Source of the DNA: Pseudonocardiales bacterium
GTDB taxonomy: Bacteria > Actinomycetota > Actinomycetes > Mycobacteriales > Pseudonocardiaceae
DNA: 64,000 nucleotides
Direction: 5' to 3'
Assembly (NCBI GenBank): GCA_019244165.1
Contig: JAFATA010000034.1
Span: 1-64,000, forward strand
Shown here: positions 17,961-28,058 of the stretch, piece after piece
How positions within the stretch are numbered: the first letter of the stretch is position 1
How the letters are laid out: every line of letters starts with the position of its first letter
Position numbers and translations under genes: made by a program
The notes under the pieces: generated by a model
What the model was told of the DNA's origin: nothing
Database searches by the model: none
The model's input: the letters and a program-made list of their open reading frames with translations, nothing else

Positions 17961-18833
17961 TCAGTTCTCGTCGATGAGCACGAGCGTCCCCAAAGGAACT
18001 TGAATTAACTGGTGAAGCGCATCTTGTGGCACCCGAATACAGCCATCGCTGGAGCGCGTACCAAAGACATTGGCCGTAGGCCAGGTGTGGATCGCGACGG
18101 TTCCCGGGCCGCCACCAAAACTGTTCAAAGTAGGGCTGTGGGTACCTAACGGCAGGATCACCGACGAGTACCGCTGAGCGGTGTCGCTGAACGAGCCAAG
18201 CAAGAAGGTCCGTCCCGCGGGGGTGGGAGCGGACTCCTTGCCAATACCCACAGTCCAAGTGCCGAGGCGCTGGCCCCCCTTGAACAGCTCCATACTGAGG
18301 GAACGAAGGTGTACCCGGATGAGATACGGGGTGAGTGCACGATCGAGTGCAGTCTCGGTTACCCAGCCCGTGGAGCCGTTGGGTCGGGAAGGCAGCAGCA
18401 CCTGCACCCACCCGGGTTGCTGGGCGATCACCGGCAACCAGGTGTCGCCAATCTGTTGGGGGCCAAGCCGGGCGATCGCGGCACCGCCAGGGGCGGCATA
18501 CACCACAATTTCCTCTCGCGGGTGAACCACGGTGCCGTCAGTGGCCGTCAGCGGACCGGGGTCAAGAGGCGCCCCGTCGATGACGGTGTAGGTGGTGCTC
18601 TTGGGCAATGCCGTGGGATCAGCCGGGACTACCGCTGGCGGGATCGTGGGCGGCGGCGGGAGCAGGACGGGCGCCGACGGTGGCGCGGCCGTGCTGGTCT
18701 GCCCAGCCCTCGTGGGCGCCACGAAGGACGCCACCACGATCACCAGCGCTACCAGGAGAACCCCACAGGCTGCGCACGCGATCAAATAAGGACGATCGAA
18801 CAGCCGGAACGATCTAGGAGGACGTTGAGCCAT
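17961..18833 (-). CDS. L,D-transpeptidase (YkuD family)
   Basis: 290-residue exported enzyme. An N-terminal membrane anchor (YLIACAACGVLLVALVIVVA, about residues 16-35) and a proline-rich linker precede an SH3-like region (YAAPGGAAIARLGPQQIGDT) and a C-terminal YkuD domain. The catalytic motif reads AIHTWP ... RSSDGCIRVPQDAL, with the nucleophile Cys and an Asp where many enzymes have His (SHGC), a variant common in actinobacteria. It would form 3-3 cross-links in peptidoglycan or anchor proteins. The gene heads a two-gene unit with the secreted His-rich protein, which might be a wall-associated partner. Confidence 0.88.
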   Translation of the reverse strand: MAQRPPRSFRLFDRPYLIACAACGVLLVALVIVVASFVAPTRAGQTSTAAPPSAPVLLPPPPTIPPAVVPADPTALPKSTTYTVIDGAPLDPGPLTATDGTVVHPREEIVVYAAPGGAAIARLGPQQIGDTWLPVIAQQPGWVQVLLPSRPNGSTGWVTETALDRALTPYLIRVHLRSLSMELFKGGQRLGTWTVGIGKESAPTPAGRTFLLGSFSDTAQRYSSVILPLGTHSPTLNSFGGGPGTVAIHTWPTANVFGTRSSDGCIRVPQDALHQLIQVPLGTLVLIDEN

Positions 18834-18993
18834 GACCTCTGGTGGTGTCGGACGAGCAGAACATAGATGACTCGCCCTCCCCGAACGGGCGATCCCGCTC
18901 GGGCCAACGACGCTCTGAGGTCCACTGGGGCCGCGCGGTGAGGCGCACCATAACGGACCCGAAAGCGGACCCGGCGCCGGACCCGGTGGCTAG

Positions 18994-19099
18994 GTCGTGT
19001 CCCGTAGATCACTGAACGAGGGGGCAGGCCTGATCTTGGCTGCTCTCCATGCGGCGGCAGGAGGGTCGATCACAGACGACAAGATCTACGGGATGCGCC
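18994..19099. mobile_element. MITE-like element E1 (106 bp)
   Basis: Imperfect 17-bp terminal inverted repeats (GTCGTGTCCCGTAGATC at the left; the complement of the right end is GGCGCATCCCGTAGATC) flanked by CTAG at 18990-18993 and 19100-19103, consistent with a 4-bp target duplication. It encodes nothing. It is a shorter relative of E2 at 61078-61240, with which it shares the ends and internal stretches such as TGCTCTCC and GTCGATCACAG. Confidence 0.8.
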
Positions 19100-19288
19100 C
19101 TAGGTCTCGCTCCGGTTGATCTCGGTATGCGGGTGCTGGTACGGGAGCTGGTCGGCGGGCAGCGGGAAGCTCACCTCACCGAACGGGGACAGCGCGCCCT
19201 GCAGGGGAGCGGCCAGCTCGCTGACCGGTTGGTCCTCCTCTGACCAACTCGGCCAGTTCGGGTCGATGCGGTCGTTGCGCTTGGCCAC
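19100..19288 (-). CDS. Conserved small protein of unknown function
   Basis: 62 residues, acidic and proline-rich: MAKRNDRIDPNWPSW, then EEDQPVSELA, LSPFGEVSFPLPADQLPYQH. I recall near-identical short hypothetical proteins in Pseudonocardiaceae but no function. The stop codon TAG lies inside the CTAG that flanks element E1, so the transposition target is the very end of the gene, and the original C-terminus may have been a little different. Confidence 0.6.
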   Translation of the reverse strand: MAKRNDRIDPNWPSWSEEDQPVSELAAPLQGALSPFGEVSFPLPADQLPYQHPHTEINRSET

Positions 19289-19379
19289 AGTCTCTCCTAG
19301 CCCGCTCTCCTAGCCCGCCAGATACCTGACTGCCGTCCAGTATGACCGATGCCGAGGCGATCAACTTCCCGTGTAGCCA

Positions 19380-19425
19380 GCTCTTCAAGGCCGGCCAACC
19401 CCCGGGTTGGCCGGCCTTGAAGAGC
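19380..19425. repeat. 46-bp perfect palindrome, copy P2
   Basis: Identical to P1 in inverse orientation: 22-bp arms beginning GCTCTTCAAGG around a CC dinucleotide, followed by ACCCC. It stands in the 212-bp space between the divergent genes at 19288 and 19501. Confidence 0.95.
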
Positions 19426-19500
19426 ACCCCGATATAGCCAGCAGATATAGCCAGCAGAGTCACGGGACGCACCGGGAGGGCTCTCGCTATCCTGAGGCCG

Positions 19501-21765
19501 ATGCCCGGCACCGCACTTGCTGACTGGCTGCGCGCCCGAGACGACGCCACGCTGGCCCAGCTCCTGCGCCTCCGCCCGGACCTCGCCGTCCCCGCTCCGG
19601 CCGATTCGACCGTGCTGGCCACCCGGGCCGAGATGCCGGCATCGGTGGCCCGGGCCTGCGAGGACCTCGACCGATTCACCCTGGTAGTGCTCTGCGCACT
19701 GGTAGTAGCCGGCGCCGACACCGCACCGGTGCACCGCCAGGCCCTGGAGCAACTGCTCGGTCGAGACGTTGCCGCCGAACGGGTTACCCAGGGTGTGGAC
19801 ACGTTGCGGTGCTGCGCCTTGGCGTGGGGCGAGGATGAGGCGCTCATGGTGGCACCGGCAACGCGGGGGGTCATCGGACCGCATCCTGGCGGTCTGGGTC
19901 GTCCCGCCGCCGCTCTCGCCGGCGCCGACCTCGACACTGTCCTCGCCGGGCTCACCAAGGACGAGCTGCGGGTGTTGCGGGTCCTGGCCACCGGGCCGCC
20001 CGTGGGGACCAGCCGAGACGCCGCCGAGCTGCTCCCCCTCGGTCGAGCCCGCACGCCGGTGCAACGCCTGCTGGCCCGTGGTCTGCTGCGGCGGATCGAC
20101 GCTGGCACTGTCGAGTTGCCCGCCCAGGTGGCTCTGGCGCTACGCGGAGACCAGCCGCTGGGACCCCTGGAGCTGGACGAGCCAGCGCTGCCCACCCAGC
20201 AACACGATCCGTCCCTGGTGGACTCGACGGCTGCGGGCGCGGTGCTCGACATGCTGCGCCACACCGAGAAACTGGTCACCGAATGGTCAGCGGACCCTCC
20301 CCCGAGGTTGCGCTCTGGTGGCCTGGGTGTCCGGGACCTGCGACGAACAGCACGCCTGCTGGAGATCGACGAGGCGGCAGTCGCGCTGCTCGCCGAGGTC
20401 GCCGTCGCTGCTGGACTAATCACCTGGACCGACGAGGGAACGAACGCGCCGCTATGGTTGCCCACCGTCGCCGCCGATTCGTGGCTCGCCGCGCCACCGC
20501 AGCGACGCTGGGCCAGGCTCGCACTCGCGTGGTTGGAGTTGCCCCGGCTGCCTGGATTGGCCGGGACACGCGATGACAAGGACCGGCCACTGGCCGTGCT
20601 GTCCGACGAGTTGCGCGCGCCTCGCGCCCCGGCGCAGCGGCGCCGGATCCTCGAGATGATGGCCGAGCTGCCCGCCGGACAAGGCATCCAGCGAGCTGAG
20701 GACCTCGCCGCCGTCCTGTCCTGGCGGGCACCGCTCCAGGACAGCCGGCGACGCGACGAGGTGGTCGGCTGGACCGTCCATGAGGCCACCATGCTGGGTG
20801 TTCTCGCGCTGGGCGCGGCGTCGGCGACCGGACGGGCGCTGCTGCGCGAGGGAGCGAAGGCCGCGGCGGCCGTGCTGTATGCCGCGCTACCCGAGCCGGT
20901 GAACCACGTGATGGTGCAGGCCGACCGTACCGTGGTGGCACCGGGACCGCTGGAGCCCGAACTGGCCCGGGAGGTGGGACTGGTGGCTGACGTGGAGTCA
21001 GCGGGTGGCGCCACCGTCTACCGGGTCACCGAGGCCACCGTGCGCCGGGCACTGGACGCCGGCCGCAGCGCCGCTGACCTGCACGAGCTGTTCCGGACCC
21101 GGTCGGCGACCCCGGTACCGCAGTCCTTGAGTTACCTGATCGACGATGTGGCCCGGCGGCACGGGCGGCTGCGCGGTGGCGCCGCCGCCGCATTCCTCCG
21201 GTGCGACGACGCGGTGCTGCTCACCGAACTGTTGGCGCATCCCGTCGCCGCGCGCTGCCGGCTGCGCCGGCTTGCCCCTACCGTGCTGGTCAGCCCGGTG
21301 CCGCTGGCCGCACTCCTCGACGAGGTGCGTGGCGCCGGCTTCTTCCCGGTCGCCGAGGGACCCGACGGCCAGGTGGTCGATCTGCGCGCCGGAACTCGGC
21401 GAGCCCGGGTCCGGACCCAGGCGTCCCACCGGGTCGCCACGCCGCCTACCCCCTCTGAAGCGCAGCTTGCCGCACTGGTTGCCGGGGTGCGAGCCGGCGA
21501 CGCCGCAGCCACCGCCCGGCTGAAGCCCGCGGTGGTCACCGGCGCGGTGTCTACCGGTGACACACTGGAGGTGCTGCAAGGCGCCGCCCACGCCGGCAGC
21601 AACGTCTGTATCGGCTACGTGAACTCCCACGGCGTAGCCAGCAAGCGGATCGTGCGACCGGTGAGTGTCGGGGGTGGCGTTCTGGAGGGGTTCGACCGCT
21701 TCACCGATGAACTGTGGTGCCTCCCGCTGCACCGAATCACCTCGGCCACCGTCACGCCGACCTGA
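19501..21765 (+). CDS. Helicase-associated (Helicase_C_3) protein, XPB partner
   Basis: 754-residue protein of the family usually encoded beside the actinobacterial XPB helicase. N-terminal [20 protein letters not shown] is characteristic; the middle contains winged-helix-like segments ([17 protein letters not shown]) and the domain with [20 protein letters not shown], and the C-terminus has a WYL-like [18 protein letters not shown] followed by [15 protein letters not shown]. It probably regulates or loads the helicase during DNA repair or transcription-coupled processes; that is inference. The ATG at 19501 starts 75 bp after palindrome P2. Its usual partner lies 11.6 kb downstream, separated by accessory genes. 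Confidence 0.85.
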   Translation: MPGTALADWLRARDDATLAQLLRLRPDLAVPAPADSTVLATRAEMPASVARACEDLDRFTLVVLCALVVAGADTAPVHRQALEQLLGRDVAAERVTQGVDTLRCCALAWGEDEALMVAPATRGVIGPHPGGLGRPAAALAGADLDTVLAGLTKDELRVLRVLATGPPVGTSRDAAELLPLGRARTPVQRLLARGLLRRIDAGTVELPAQVALALRGDQPLGPLELDEPALPTQQHDPSLVDSTAAGAVLDMLRHTEKLVTEWSADPPPRLRSGGLGVRDLRRTARLLEIDEAAVALLAEVAVAAGLITWTDEGTNAPLWLPTVAADSWLAAPPQRRWARLALAWLELPRLPGLAGTRDDKDRPLAVLSDELRAPRAPAQRRRILEMMAELPAGQGIQRAEDLAAVLSWRAPLQDSRRRDEVVGWTVHEATMLGVLALGAASATGRALLREGAKAAAAVLYAALPEPVNHVMVQADRTVVAPGPLEPELAREVGLVADVESAGGATVYRVTEATVRRALDAGRSAADLHELFRTRSATPVPQSLSYLIDDVARRHGRLRGGAAAAFLRCDDAVLLTELLAHPVAARCRLRRLAPTVLVSPVPLAALLDEVRGAGFFPVAEGPDGQVVDLRAGTRRARVRTQASHRVATPPTPSEAQLAALVAGVRAGDAAATARLKPAVVTGAVSTGDTLEVLQGAAHAGSNVCIGYVNSHGVASKRIVRPVSVGGGVLEGFDRFTDELWCLPLHRITSATVTPT

Positions 21766-21790
21766 CCCGTCGTTGCCCATCTGCCGAGGT

Positions 21791-21836
21791 TGCCCACAGT
21801 GGGCACCTTGCCGAAAAAGACAACTACGGTCAAGAT
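21791..21836 (+). promoter_or_regulatory. Putative promoter and operator of the AbiE-like cassette
   Basis: A perfect palindrome TGCCCACAGTGGGCA (21791-21805) is followed by TTGCCG (21808-21813), a 17-bp spacer and CAAGAT (21831-21836), six bases before the GTG at 21843. Spacing fits a sigma-70 type promoter with a leaderless transcript; the palindrome could be the binding site for the HTH protein encoded next. The palindrome could instead be the terminator of the gene before. Confidence 0.45.
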
Positions 21837-21842
21837 AGGCCC

Positions 21843-22965
21843 GTGGTCGCCCGCACAGTCGATGAGCATGCCGTGCTCGAACAGGGCATCGCTCGGCTTG
21901 CTGAGCTGCTGGGGCCTGACTTCGACATTTCGCCCATCTTGGTGGGCGGGGGACAGGACGACGACCAAGGCACCGCCGAAGACTCCGTCTACTCGATCCG
22001 AGCACTCACAACCTCCGCGCCCTTCGCCCAGGTTGTCGTTGAGGCAAAGGCGTCGTTGACGCCAGCAGCGGCTCAACAGGTCCTCTTACCACAGGTCCGG
22101 CTACTGCGCCGGCTCTACAGCCAGGCCACGGTTCTTGTCGTCGCACCCTGGCTTAGTCCGAGGACGAGAGACGTCCTTGCGAGTCGCAAGGTGAGTTACC
22201 TCGACCTCACGGGCAATGTTGACCTCCGCCTGCCGACCGGTGTACTGATCAAGACCCAAGGTGCCCAACAGAACCCCGATCCGACGCCACAGCGCCGCAG
22301 CCGAGGGCTCTCGGGTGCCAGAGCTGGCATGCTAGTTCGGCTGCTCACTGACTTTGCCCCGCCATACCGGCAGAAAGACCTTGCTGCACTCGTGCATGTC
22401 AGTCCCGGATACGTCTCACGGATCCTTCAGACCCTCGACGACGAGGCTCTCATCACCAGGGAGGGTTCCTCCATCGTTGAGGTCGACTGGCCTGTTCCGT
22501 TCCAACCAGGCAGTGCCGATGGTGGCGCGCATGGGTCCCGATGCCCTCTACCGCAGCTTGATCGCTCGGGGCACCGAGATCACCGCCGTGGTCACGGGCT
22601 CCTACGCAGCACGTGAGGTGGCACCCGTTGCGGTCGGTGGCCCGTTGACGATCTACGTCGATCCGGGTCCGGACATGGTTGACGCCGTGGCCGAGGAGCT
22701 TTCGCTGATGCGTGCTGCACACGGTCTGGGAAACGTCATCCTCCTGCAGCCGAGCGACTGGGGGCAGCTGCTGGGGCGGCGCGCCTTCGGAGCTAGCGAG
22801 CATGTTGCGCTCAGCCAGCTGGCGATTGACTGCTTGAGCGGCCCAGATCGGATGCCCGCTGAGGGTGAGGCCGTCCTTGCCCACATGGTCGCCACCGTAG
22901 ATGCTTGGCGGCGACACCCCGGCGAGCTGGCCAACGAGGCCGCTACCATCCGGAGCCGCCCATGA
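21843..22965 (+). pseudogene. AbiEi-like HTH protein, broken by an internal lesion
   Basis: Two frames form one protein. The first (from the GTG at 21843) has a nuclease-like fold segment (VVVEAKASLTPAAAQQVLLP, then VLVVAPWLSPRTRDVL, YLDLTGNVDLRLP) and a winged helix (YRQKDLAALVHVSPGYVSRI, about residue 185) that ends at VEVDWPV. The second frame resumes with SNQAVPMVARMGPDALYRSL and continues through SYAAREVAPVAVGGPLTIYV to 22965. At 22497-22510 the frames are joined with a shift and apparently some missing codons. The family resembles AbiEi-type antitoxin/regulators paired with nucleotidyltransferases. Likely non-functional. Confidence 0.7.
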
Positions 22966-22986
22966 GCAGCTCTGGTTGGGTTGTCG

Positions 22987-23843
22987 ATGTCGCGCTTTCC
23001 TGAGGGCATCTCCGCAGAAGTGATCACGGTCGCTGCTCGCCGAGTCCTGCTCGATGCGCTTGAGGCGCTCCAGGCGCACCGTAAGGCCATCACTCTCGTC
23101 GGAGCTCAAGCCGTCCACCTCCGCACCGCCGCCAGCGAACTGACGGCTGCCTCATACACGAGTGATGCCGACCTTGGAGTCGACCCGAGGTTCTTGACGA
23201 CGAGCCGCTGCTCGAACAGACCATGACCGCTGCGGGCTTCACCCAGGGCACGGATCCCGGGCACTGGCATCGCCCCGAGAAGATCGGTGACCGGATCGAA
23301 GAGGTTGTGGTCGATCTGATGGTCGCCGACACGTTCTCCGGACCAGGCAGCCGGCGCTCTGGAGTGATCCCGCCACACTCGCGTGCTGCGACGCGTCGCA
23401 CGCCGGGTCTCGAACCGGCTGCGGTCGACGCCGACATTATGGCGGTGCCGAGCTTGGAGCCCGAACGAGACGGTCGGGTGCTTGAGGTGCGGGTAGCCGG
23501 CGTGGCAGCACTGTTGATCGCCAAGTGCCACAAGCTGGGAGAGCGCATTCACGAGGCCGGTCAGCGACGTCCCGTCGCTAAGGACGCCGGTAACGTCCTG
23601 CGGCTGATGCTCGCTACCGACCCGAGTCCCGTCAGGCAACGCCTTGAGCTTCTCCTGGCAGACCCGCGCGCTGAGGCCTCGACTCGCCAAGGGCTCGACT
23701 ACCTCGATGAGTTGTTCGGTGCTCCCCGACGTCAGGGCGTGGTCATGGCGATCGACGCGCTCGGTGCCGAGGTCGACGCCAGCCAAGTCCGCGCCCTGGC
23801 CCCGGCGTATGCCCTCACGCTACGGCGGACCATCGCCCGCTAG
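22987..23843 (+). pseudogene. AbiEii-like nucleotidyltransferase, frameshifted
   Basis: The first frame (ATG at 22987) gives AITLVGAQAVHLRTAASE and the metal-binding YTSDADLGVDPRF, then stops at 23226. The other frame supplies the expected continuation LDDEPLLEQTMTAAGFTQG and runs through IEEVVVDLMVADTF, which carries a third acidic residue, to VAALLIAKCHKLGERIHEAG and the TAG at 23843. A single base is missing near 23193. The protein resembles the nucleotidyltransferase half of AbiE-type toxin-antitoxin or abortive infection pairs. The TAG overlaps the stop of the convergent gene within CTAG. Confidence 0.7.
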
Positions 23844-24585
23844 GACGCCACGCCTTCGTCGGGTTCGTCGTTCCCCCCGGCCAAGCGCAGACTGATGCGG
23901 GTAGCGGCGAAGCGCTCCCAATCCACCACCAGCTCGAACACCCGATGCGGCGCAGCGTCTTCAATATTGATCGTCGTGGTGAAGTCTCCCTCGTCGAGCA
24001 AGTTGAGCACTCCGGCCCGCACCGACTCATAGTCCGAGTCAAGCTCCCGGGCAAGGCGGGCCAAGCTTGTGCGCTTGCGTTCTGGACGGTCCTCGCCGTC
24101 AGGATCGAAGAGGCGGATGATCGACTGCGCGGTAGCTTCGTGAACGTCTTGCCAACGTAACGAGTCCTCTTTAGCTCGATCTTCGTCCGACAACGGCAGT
24201 ACTTCGGCCGGCAGCTCGACGTCAGGATTGAGATCGTAGACGACGTCCTCGCCCTCGGTGCGTTCGATGACCACGCCACACGCGATCATGTATTGAAGCA
24301 CGTCGGCCATCGTGCGCACCGGCGCGATCCCGAGCGCTCGGCTATACGCGTCGCTGCGGGCCAGCTCCCATTCACGGTTTTCGATCTCCCTAGCGTTGGC
24401 CCCAGCTGCATCAGCAGGATCATCGGGCCCGAACGCAAAGGGACCGTCCTCCTCTGCCTCCCTGGCCTGTTGCCACTCCTCGTCGGCAGGTACCTCGTCC
24501 AGCCACGGCCAAAGTAGAGGTCATGGAACAGCAGTCCACGCTTCTCGTCAGGCGAGGCAGCCTCGTCAGGGAAATGCACTGGCAT
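23840..24585 (-). pseudogene. Acidic hypothetical protein, frameshifted
   Basis: The ATG at 24585 opens MPVHFPDEAASPDEKRGLLF and HDLYF, after which the frame leads into nonsense. Shifting by one base near 24510 gives a coherent acidic continuation (WPWLDEVPADEEWQQAREA, FAFGPDDPADAAGANAREI, ENREWELARSDAYSRALG) that joins without a break to MADVLQYMIACGVVIERTEG and a charged C-terminal half (SLARLARELDSDYESVRAGV, HRVFELVVDWERFAATRISL). About 248 residues in total. I do not recognise the family. The frame 23840-24319 alone is only the C-terminal part. Confidence 0.65.
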
Positions 24586-24779
24586 GACGCTGCAGTCTAG
24601 GAGGGATCATCGACAGCTCCGAGCGCAGGTCGAGTGCCCCGCCGACCTAACCGAGTAGTGCATACAGCCCTACTCCCCGGCCAAGTGGATTTCTGGATCG
24701 TCGGCAACAGCTCCTCCCACCGGCGTCACGGCGCGCACCGTCGGATCAGCGGACATGAGTCGATGAGCTAGCCCCGGCT

Positions 24780-25214
24780 CTAGGAGTACGCCGCGTTCTG
24801 CAGCTGTGCGCGTAGCTCGGGGGTCAGCAGCTTGCCCGCTCGGTCGACGAGCAACGTCATCTCATAGCCGATCAGGCCAATGTCACAGCTCGGCGAGGCC
24901 AGCACGGTGAGACTGGACCCATCGCTGATGGCCATGGTCAAGACGATGCCGCGCTCCATCTCCACGACGGTCTGGACCACCCCGCCCGCGTCAAAGCAGC
25001 GGGCCGCGCCCTGGGTGAGGCTCACCAGACCCGACGTGACCGCAGCAAGCTGGTCAGCGCGATCACGGGGCAAGGCTGAGGAGGCGACCAGGAGCAGCCC
25101 ATCGGCGGAGACCACGACAGCGTGCGCCACGCCGGGCACCTGCTGCACGAAGCTGTCCACCAGCCAGCCGAACTGGCCGGGCCGGAGGGGGTACTGGGGC
25201 GCTGCTGCCGTCAC
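24780..25214 (-). CDS. cvnB: Roadblock/LC7 domain protein, second conservon copy
   Basis: 144-residue conservon CvnB-type protein, a small dimeric scaffold that interacts with the GTPase and the kinase. Motifs are [40 protein letters not shown], and [17 protein letters not shown]. The start ATG overlaps the stop of the preceding kinase gene by 4 bp, so the pair is translationally coupled. It is very similar to the roadblock protein at 29281-29703, which indicates duplication. Confidence 0.9.
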   Translation of the reverse strand: MTAAAPQYPLRPGQFGWLVDSFVQQVPGVAHAVVVSADGLLLVASSALPRDRADQLAAVTSGLVSLTQGAARCFDAGGVVQTVVEMERGIVLTMAISDGSSLTVLASPSCDIGLIGYEMTLLVDRAGKLLTPELRAQLQNAAYS

Positions 25215-28012
25215 GGCTGATTCTCCTCAAAAGGTCGCTGGTCGAAAGGTCGCTGATCGAAAAGTCGCTGTGAGAGCTCGGTCCACGCCATCTGCTCGTC
25301 AGGATCGACGCGGGCATGCCGCCCGACGCGCAATCCACGCTGGTACTTGGTCAACTGGCCGCGCACCGCATCGGGGGTACGAGCCAGGCAAGCGGGCACT
25401 GGGGTGGGCAGGACACGGCCGTCCGCGCCGGACACCAGATGCGCGCGGGGCTGGCGCTTGGGCAACCCGGCTCGGGTGAGCTCGTGGTCAGCCCGGGTAC
25501 GCAGGGCCTGGGCGGCGTGCCACTCTTCGTCCAACGGGGACCGCCACTCGGAGGTGGTGGCCGACGGCGAACCGCTCACCGGCGCGGACTGACGCTCCCG
25601 GAACCAGGCGGAGACCATCTCGAAGATCTCTTCGCGAACGTCCTCGGGCTGCCCAGCCGGAACCTGCGCCTGGCCGCCGCCCAGCTGCTCGAAGAGTGGC
25701 TCGTCGGGTTGGGGGTCGGGTAGGGGCTCGGGTTGGGGGTCGGGTAGGGGCTCGGGTGGGGGGTCGGGTGGGGACTCGAGGTGGCCGAAGAGCTCCAGCC
25801 ACTCCTCCTGAGCGGTGCGCGGACGGCTGCGCTGCGAGGCGACCACCCCGAGCGCAGCGGGACTGATCGAGGACGGGCTGAACAGATCCGCTGCCCTCGC
25901 CTCGTCGACCACCGATACCTGCAGCGGCAGGCGCACCTCGGGCACGTCGTTCATCGGCGCCCGGAGATCAACCCTCACCAGGGAGGGGGGCAGCAGCGCG
26001 GTCGCGGTGATCCCGTGCTCGCCCAGGCGCTGGCGCAGCCGCACGGTGAGGCCATGCTGCGCGGCCAGCTTGCGCACCACGAACAGACCCATCTGGCCGG
26101 AGACCGTTGCATCGGTCTCTGGTGCCGACGCGAGCCGCGCATTGATCGTCTGCAGTTCGTCAGGAGACAGCCCAGGCCCGGAGTCGGTGATTTCCACCAA
26201 CAGGCCATGGTCTTCGGTGAGCGCCGCACGCAGGGTCACCATGGTGCCCTGCGGGGTGACGCTGGTCGCATTATCCAGTAACTCTGCGATCAGGTGCACC
26301 AGGTCCCCCGCAACCGGAGGAATCACCATTGCCGCCGGGGACGAGCCCACGCTCACCCACTGGTACTCATCGATCTCCGCGAGGGCGTTGTTCAGCACGT
26401 CAAGCACCGGCACCGGGTCCTCGGCCTCACGGCGCGCCGCGCCGGCCAGCAGCAGCAGGTTGTCGCTGTGGCGACGCATCCGGGCAGCAAGGCGATCGAG
26501 CTGGCGCACACTGCTCACCAGCTCAGGATCGCGCGCCGCGCCGCGCAACTCCTCGATCAGCCGCAGCTGCTGGTCCAGCAGGCGTTGGCTACGCCTGGAC
26601 AGGGTGAGGAAGACCTCCTTGAGGCTGCTGCACAGTTGGGCCTGCGCGGTGGCCAGGCGGACCGCTTGGGCATGCACGGTGTCGAACGCTCTGGCAACTT
26701 GACCGACTTCCTCCTGCGAGTGCACCGGCAGCGGATCGACAGCTGCCTGCTCGGGGGTAGCATCGGTGGCCAGTACCTGTTCGACGGCCTGCGGCAGCTG
26801 GCGATCGGCGACCTCGAACGCGGCAGTGCGCAGCGCCCGCAGTGACTGCAGCAATGAGCGCATCACGACAACCAGCAGCGCCACAGCGAGCAGCAGCATC
26901 ACGGCGACTGCGGCACCTTCCCGGAACGCCTGGCGCCACGCCCGGGCACCGCGCGTCTGAGCGTCCATCCGCAACTCGCTGAGCAGGGTGGTAATCCCTT
27001 GGTGCATCGTTTCGACGGTTCCTGCGGCGGCGGAGTTCCAGTCGCCGGGGACCGTCTCCAGCGGCGCTGCCCGCACCGCCCGATCCAGTGCGGCCTCCAG
27101 CAGCCGCTTGCGATCGAGGACTGCCCTGGTGTCGAAATACAGCTCCCGCTGATCGGGGGACAGAGCTTGGCCGAACTCATCGGAGGCAGTGTCGAACCGG
27201 GCTTCAGCGGCGCGCAGCGCGGCCTGCTGCTGCACGGAGAGGCCGCCGGATAAGATGCCCACCAACAACACCGCATGCTGCCAGGAAGCCTGTTCCTTGG
27301 CGACCGACAGCGCTTTGATGCCATCGATGCGACGGGCTACCGGGTCGGGTGCGCCATTGAGCACGTCGCGCTCAAGGCCGAGCAACCCCACGATGAGTCG
27401 GGAATAGCCCGTGATCGCACTGCGCGCGGCGGCACTGCCTGGGGCGGGAGTGGACCCGAAGGTGGCTTGACGCAGAGCAGCAAGCCCGGCCAGCCGGTTC
27501 ACCGCGGCCCGGTAGGCTTCCTGGTCCGTAGGCGAGCCGACCTCCTCGGCGGTGCGCTCCGCGGTCCGCAGTTTGGTGATGGCGGTGTTCACCCGCTGAA
27601 CCTGGGCCTGAACCACAGGCCGCAGCGCGGCGCGATCGGTGCTCTTTGCGGTGGCCAACAGCTCAGCCACCTGCTGCCGCTCTCCCTGCAGGTCATACGC
27701 GACGCGACCCAGCCGCTGGACGAACTCACCCTGGTGGTCCAGCGTGGCGTAACCCTGCGCCTTGTGTACCAGGTCGGTGACCCGCAGCGCGCCGAGGATA
27801 CCGGCAAGCACCAAGGGCACCACCAGCACCGCGATGAGTTTGGTGCGCAACCTCCACTCCCGCAGCCGCCACCGGCAGCCGCAGTGCCGCAGCACCGCCC
27901 TACCGGCCCTGAACAGGGCGGCGAGGCAGGCCCGACTCGGGCTCCGGGTAGCAGACCGATCACGCACAGTGATGTCGGTAGAGCCGTTGGGACGACGGGA
28001 AGGTGGCCTCAT
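25211..28012 (-). CDS. cvnA: Nitrate/nitrite-sensor-type histidine kinase, second conservon copy
   Basis: About 933 residues. A TM segment ([18 protein letters not shown]) leads into an extracellular NIT-like sensor, then a second TM ([20 protein letters not shown]), a HAMP-like linker, a four-helix region and a HATPase domain: N box [16 protein letters not shown]1 [14 protein letters not shown]2 [15 protein letters not shown]. In the helical region the conserved family motif DHLATRMRR reads DRLAARMRR (about residue 505), so the expected phosphoacceptor histidine is absent. The C-terminal tail has a PDPQPEPL repeat (DNA at about 25715-25775) and ends in the arginine-rich motif typical of these kinases. 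The start is ATG 28012; an upstream GTG extends 13 residues. Confidence 0.88.
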   Translation of the reverse strand: MRPPSRRPNGSTDITVRDRSATRSPSRACLAALFRAGRAVLRHCGCRWRLREWRLRTKLIAVLVVPLVLAGILGALRVTDLVHKAQGYATLDHQGEFVQRLGRVAYDLQGERQQVAELLATAKSTDRAALRPVVQAQVQRVNTAITKLRTAERTAEEVGSPTDQEAYRAAVNRLAGLAALRQATFGSTPAPGSAAARSAITGYSRLIVGLLGLERDVLNGAPDPVARRIDGIKALSVAKEQASWQHAVLLVGILSGGLSVQQQAALRAAEARFDTASDEFGQALSPDQRELYFDTRAVLDRKRLLEAALDRAVRAAPLETVPGDWNSAAAGTVETMHQGITTLLSELRMDAQTRGARAWRQAFREGAAVAVMLLLAVALLVVVMRSLLQSLRALRTAAFEVADRQLPQAVEQVLATDATPEQAAVDPLPVHSQEEVGQVARAFDTVHAQAVRLATAQAQLCSSLKEVFLTLSRRSQRLLDQQLRLIEELRGAARDPELVSSVRQLDRLAARMRRHSDNLLLLAGAARREAEDPVPVLDVLNNALAEIDEYQWVSVGSSPAAMVIPPVAGDLVHLIAELLDNATSVTPQGTMVTLRAALTEDHGLLVEITDSGPGLSPDELQTINARLASAPETDATVSGQMGLFVVRKLAAQHGLTVRLRQRLGEHGITATALLPPSLVRVDLRAPMNDVPEVRLPLQVSVVDEARAADLFSPSSISPAALGVVASQRSRPRTAQEEWLELFGHLESPPDPPPEPLPDPQPEPLPDPQPDEPLFEQLGGGQAQVPAGQPEDVREEIFEMVSAWFRERQSAPVSGSPSATTSEWRSPLDEEWHAAQALRTRADHELTRAGLPKRQPRAHLVSGADGRVLPTPVPACLARTPDAVRGQLTKYQRGLRVGRHARVDPDEQMAWTELSQRLFDQRPFDQRPFEENQP

Positions 28013-28058
28013 TTTCACTTCGTGACCTGCCGCACTACGCACTCTCCCCACCCCACGA

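Noticed and set aside
18994-19099. E1 as a tRNA or structured RNA gene
   Set aside because: It does not form a cloverleaf; the second copy E2 and the inverted ends with CTAG flanks fit a transposable element better.
19176-21014. 612-codon minus-strand frame over the helicase-associated gene
   Set aside because: Ser/Arg/Ala-rich shadow; it also runs through palindrome P2 and the start of the neighbouring small gene.
24286-24585. Separate small gene at 24286-24585
   Set aside because: Only its first 25 codons are coherent; the rest is an out-of-frame reading of the gene that continues in the 23840 frame.
25715-25775. Tandem G-rich repeat as a regulatory element
   Set aside because: It is the coding repeat PDPQPEPL of the kinase tail.
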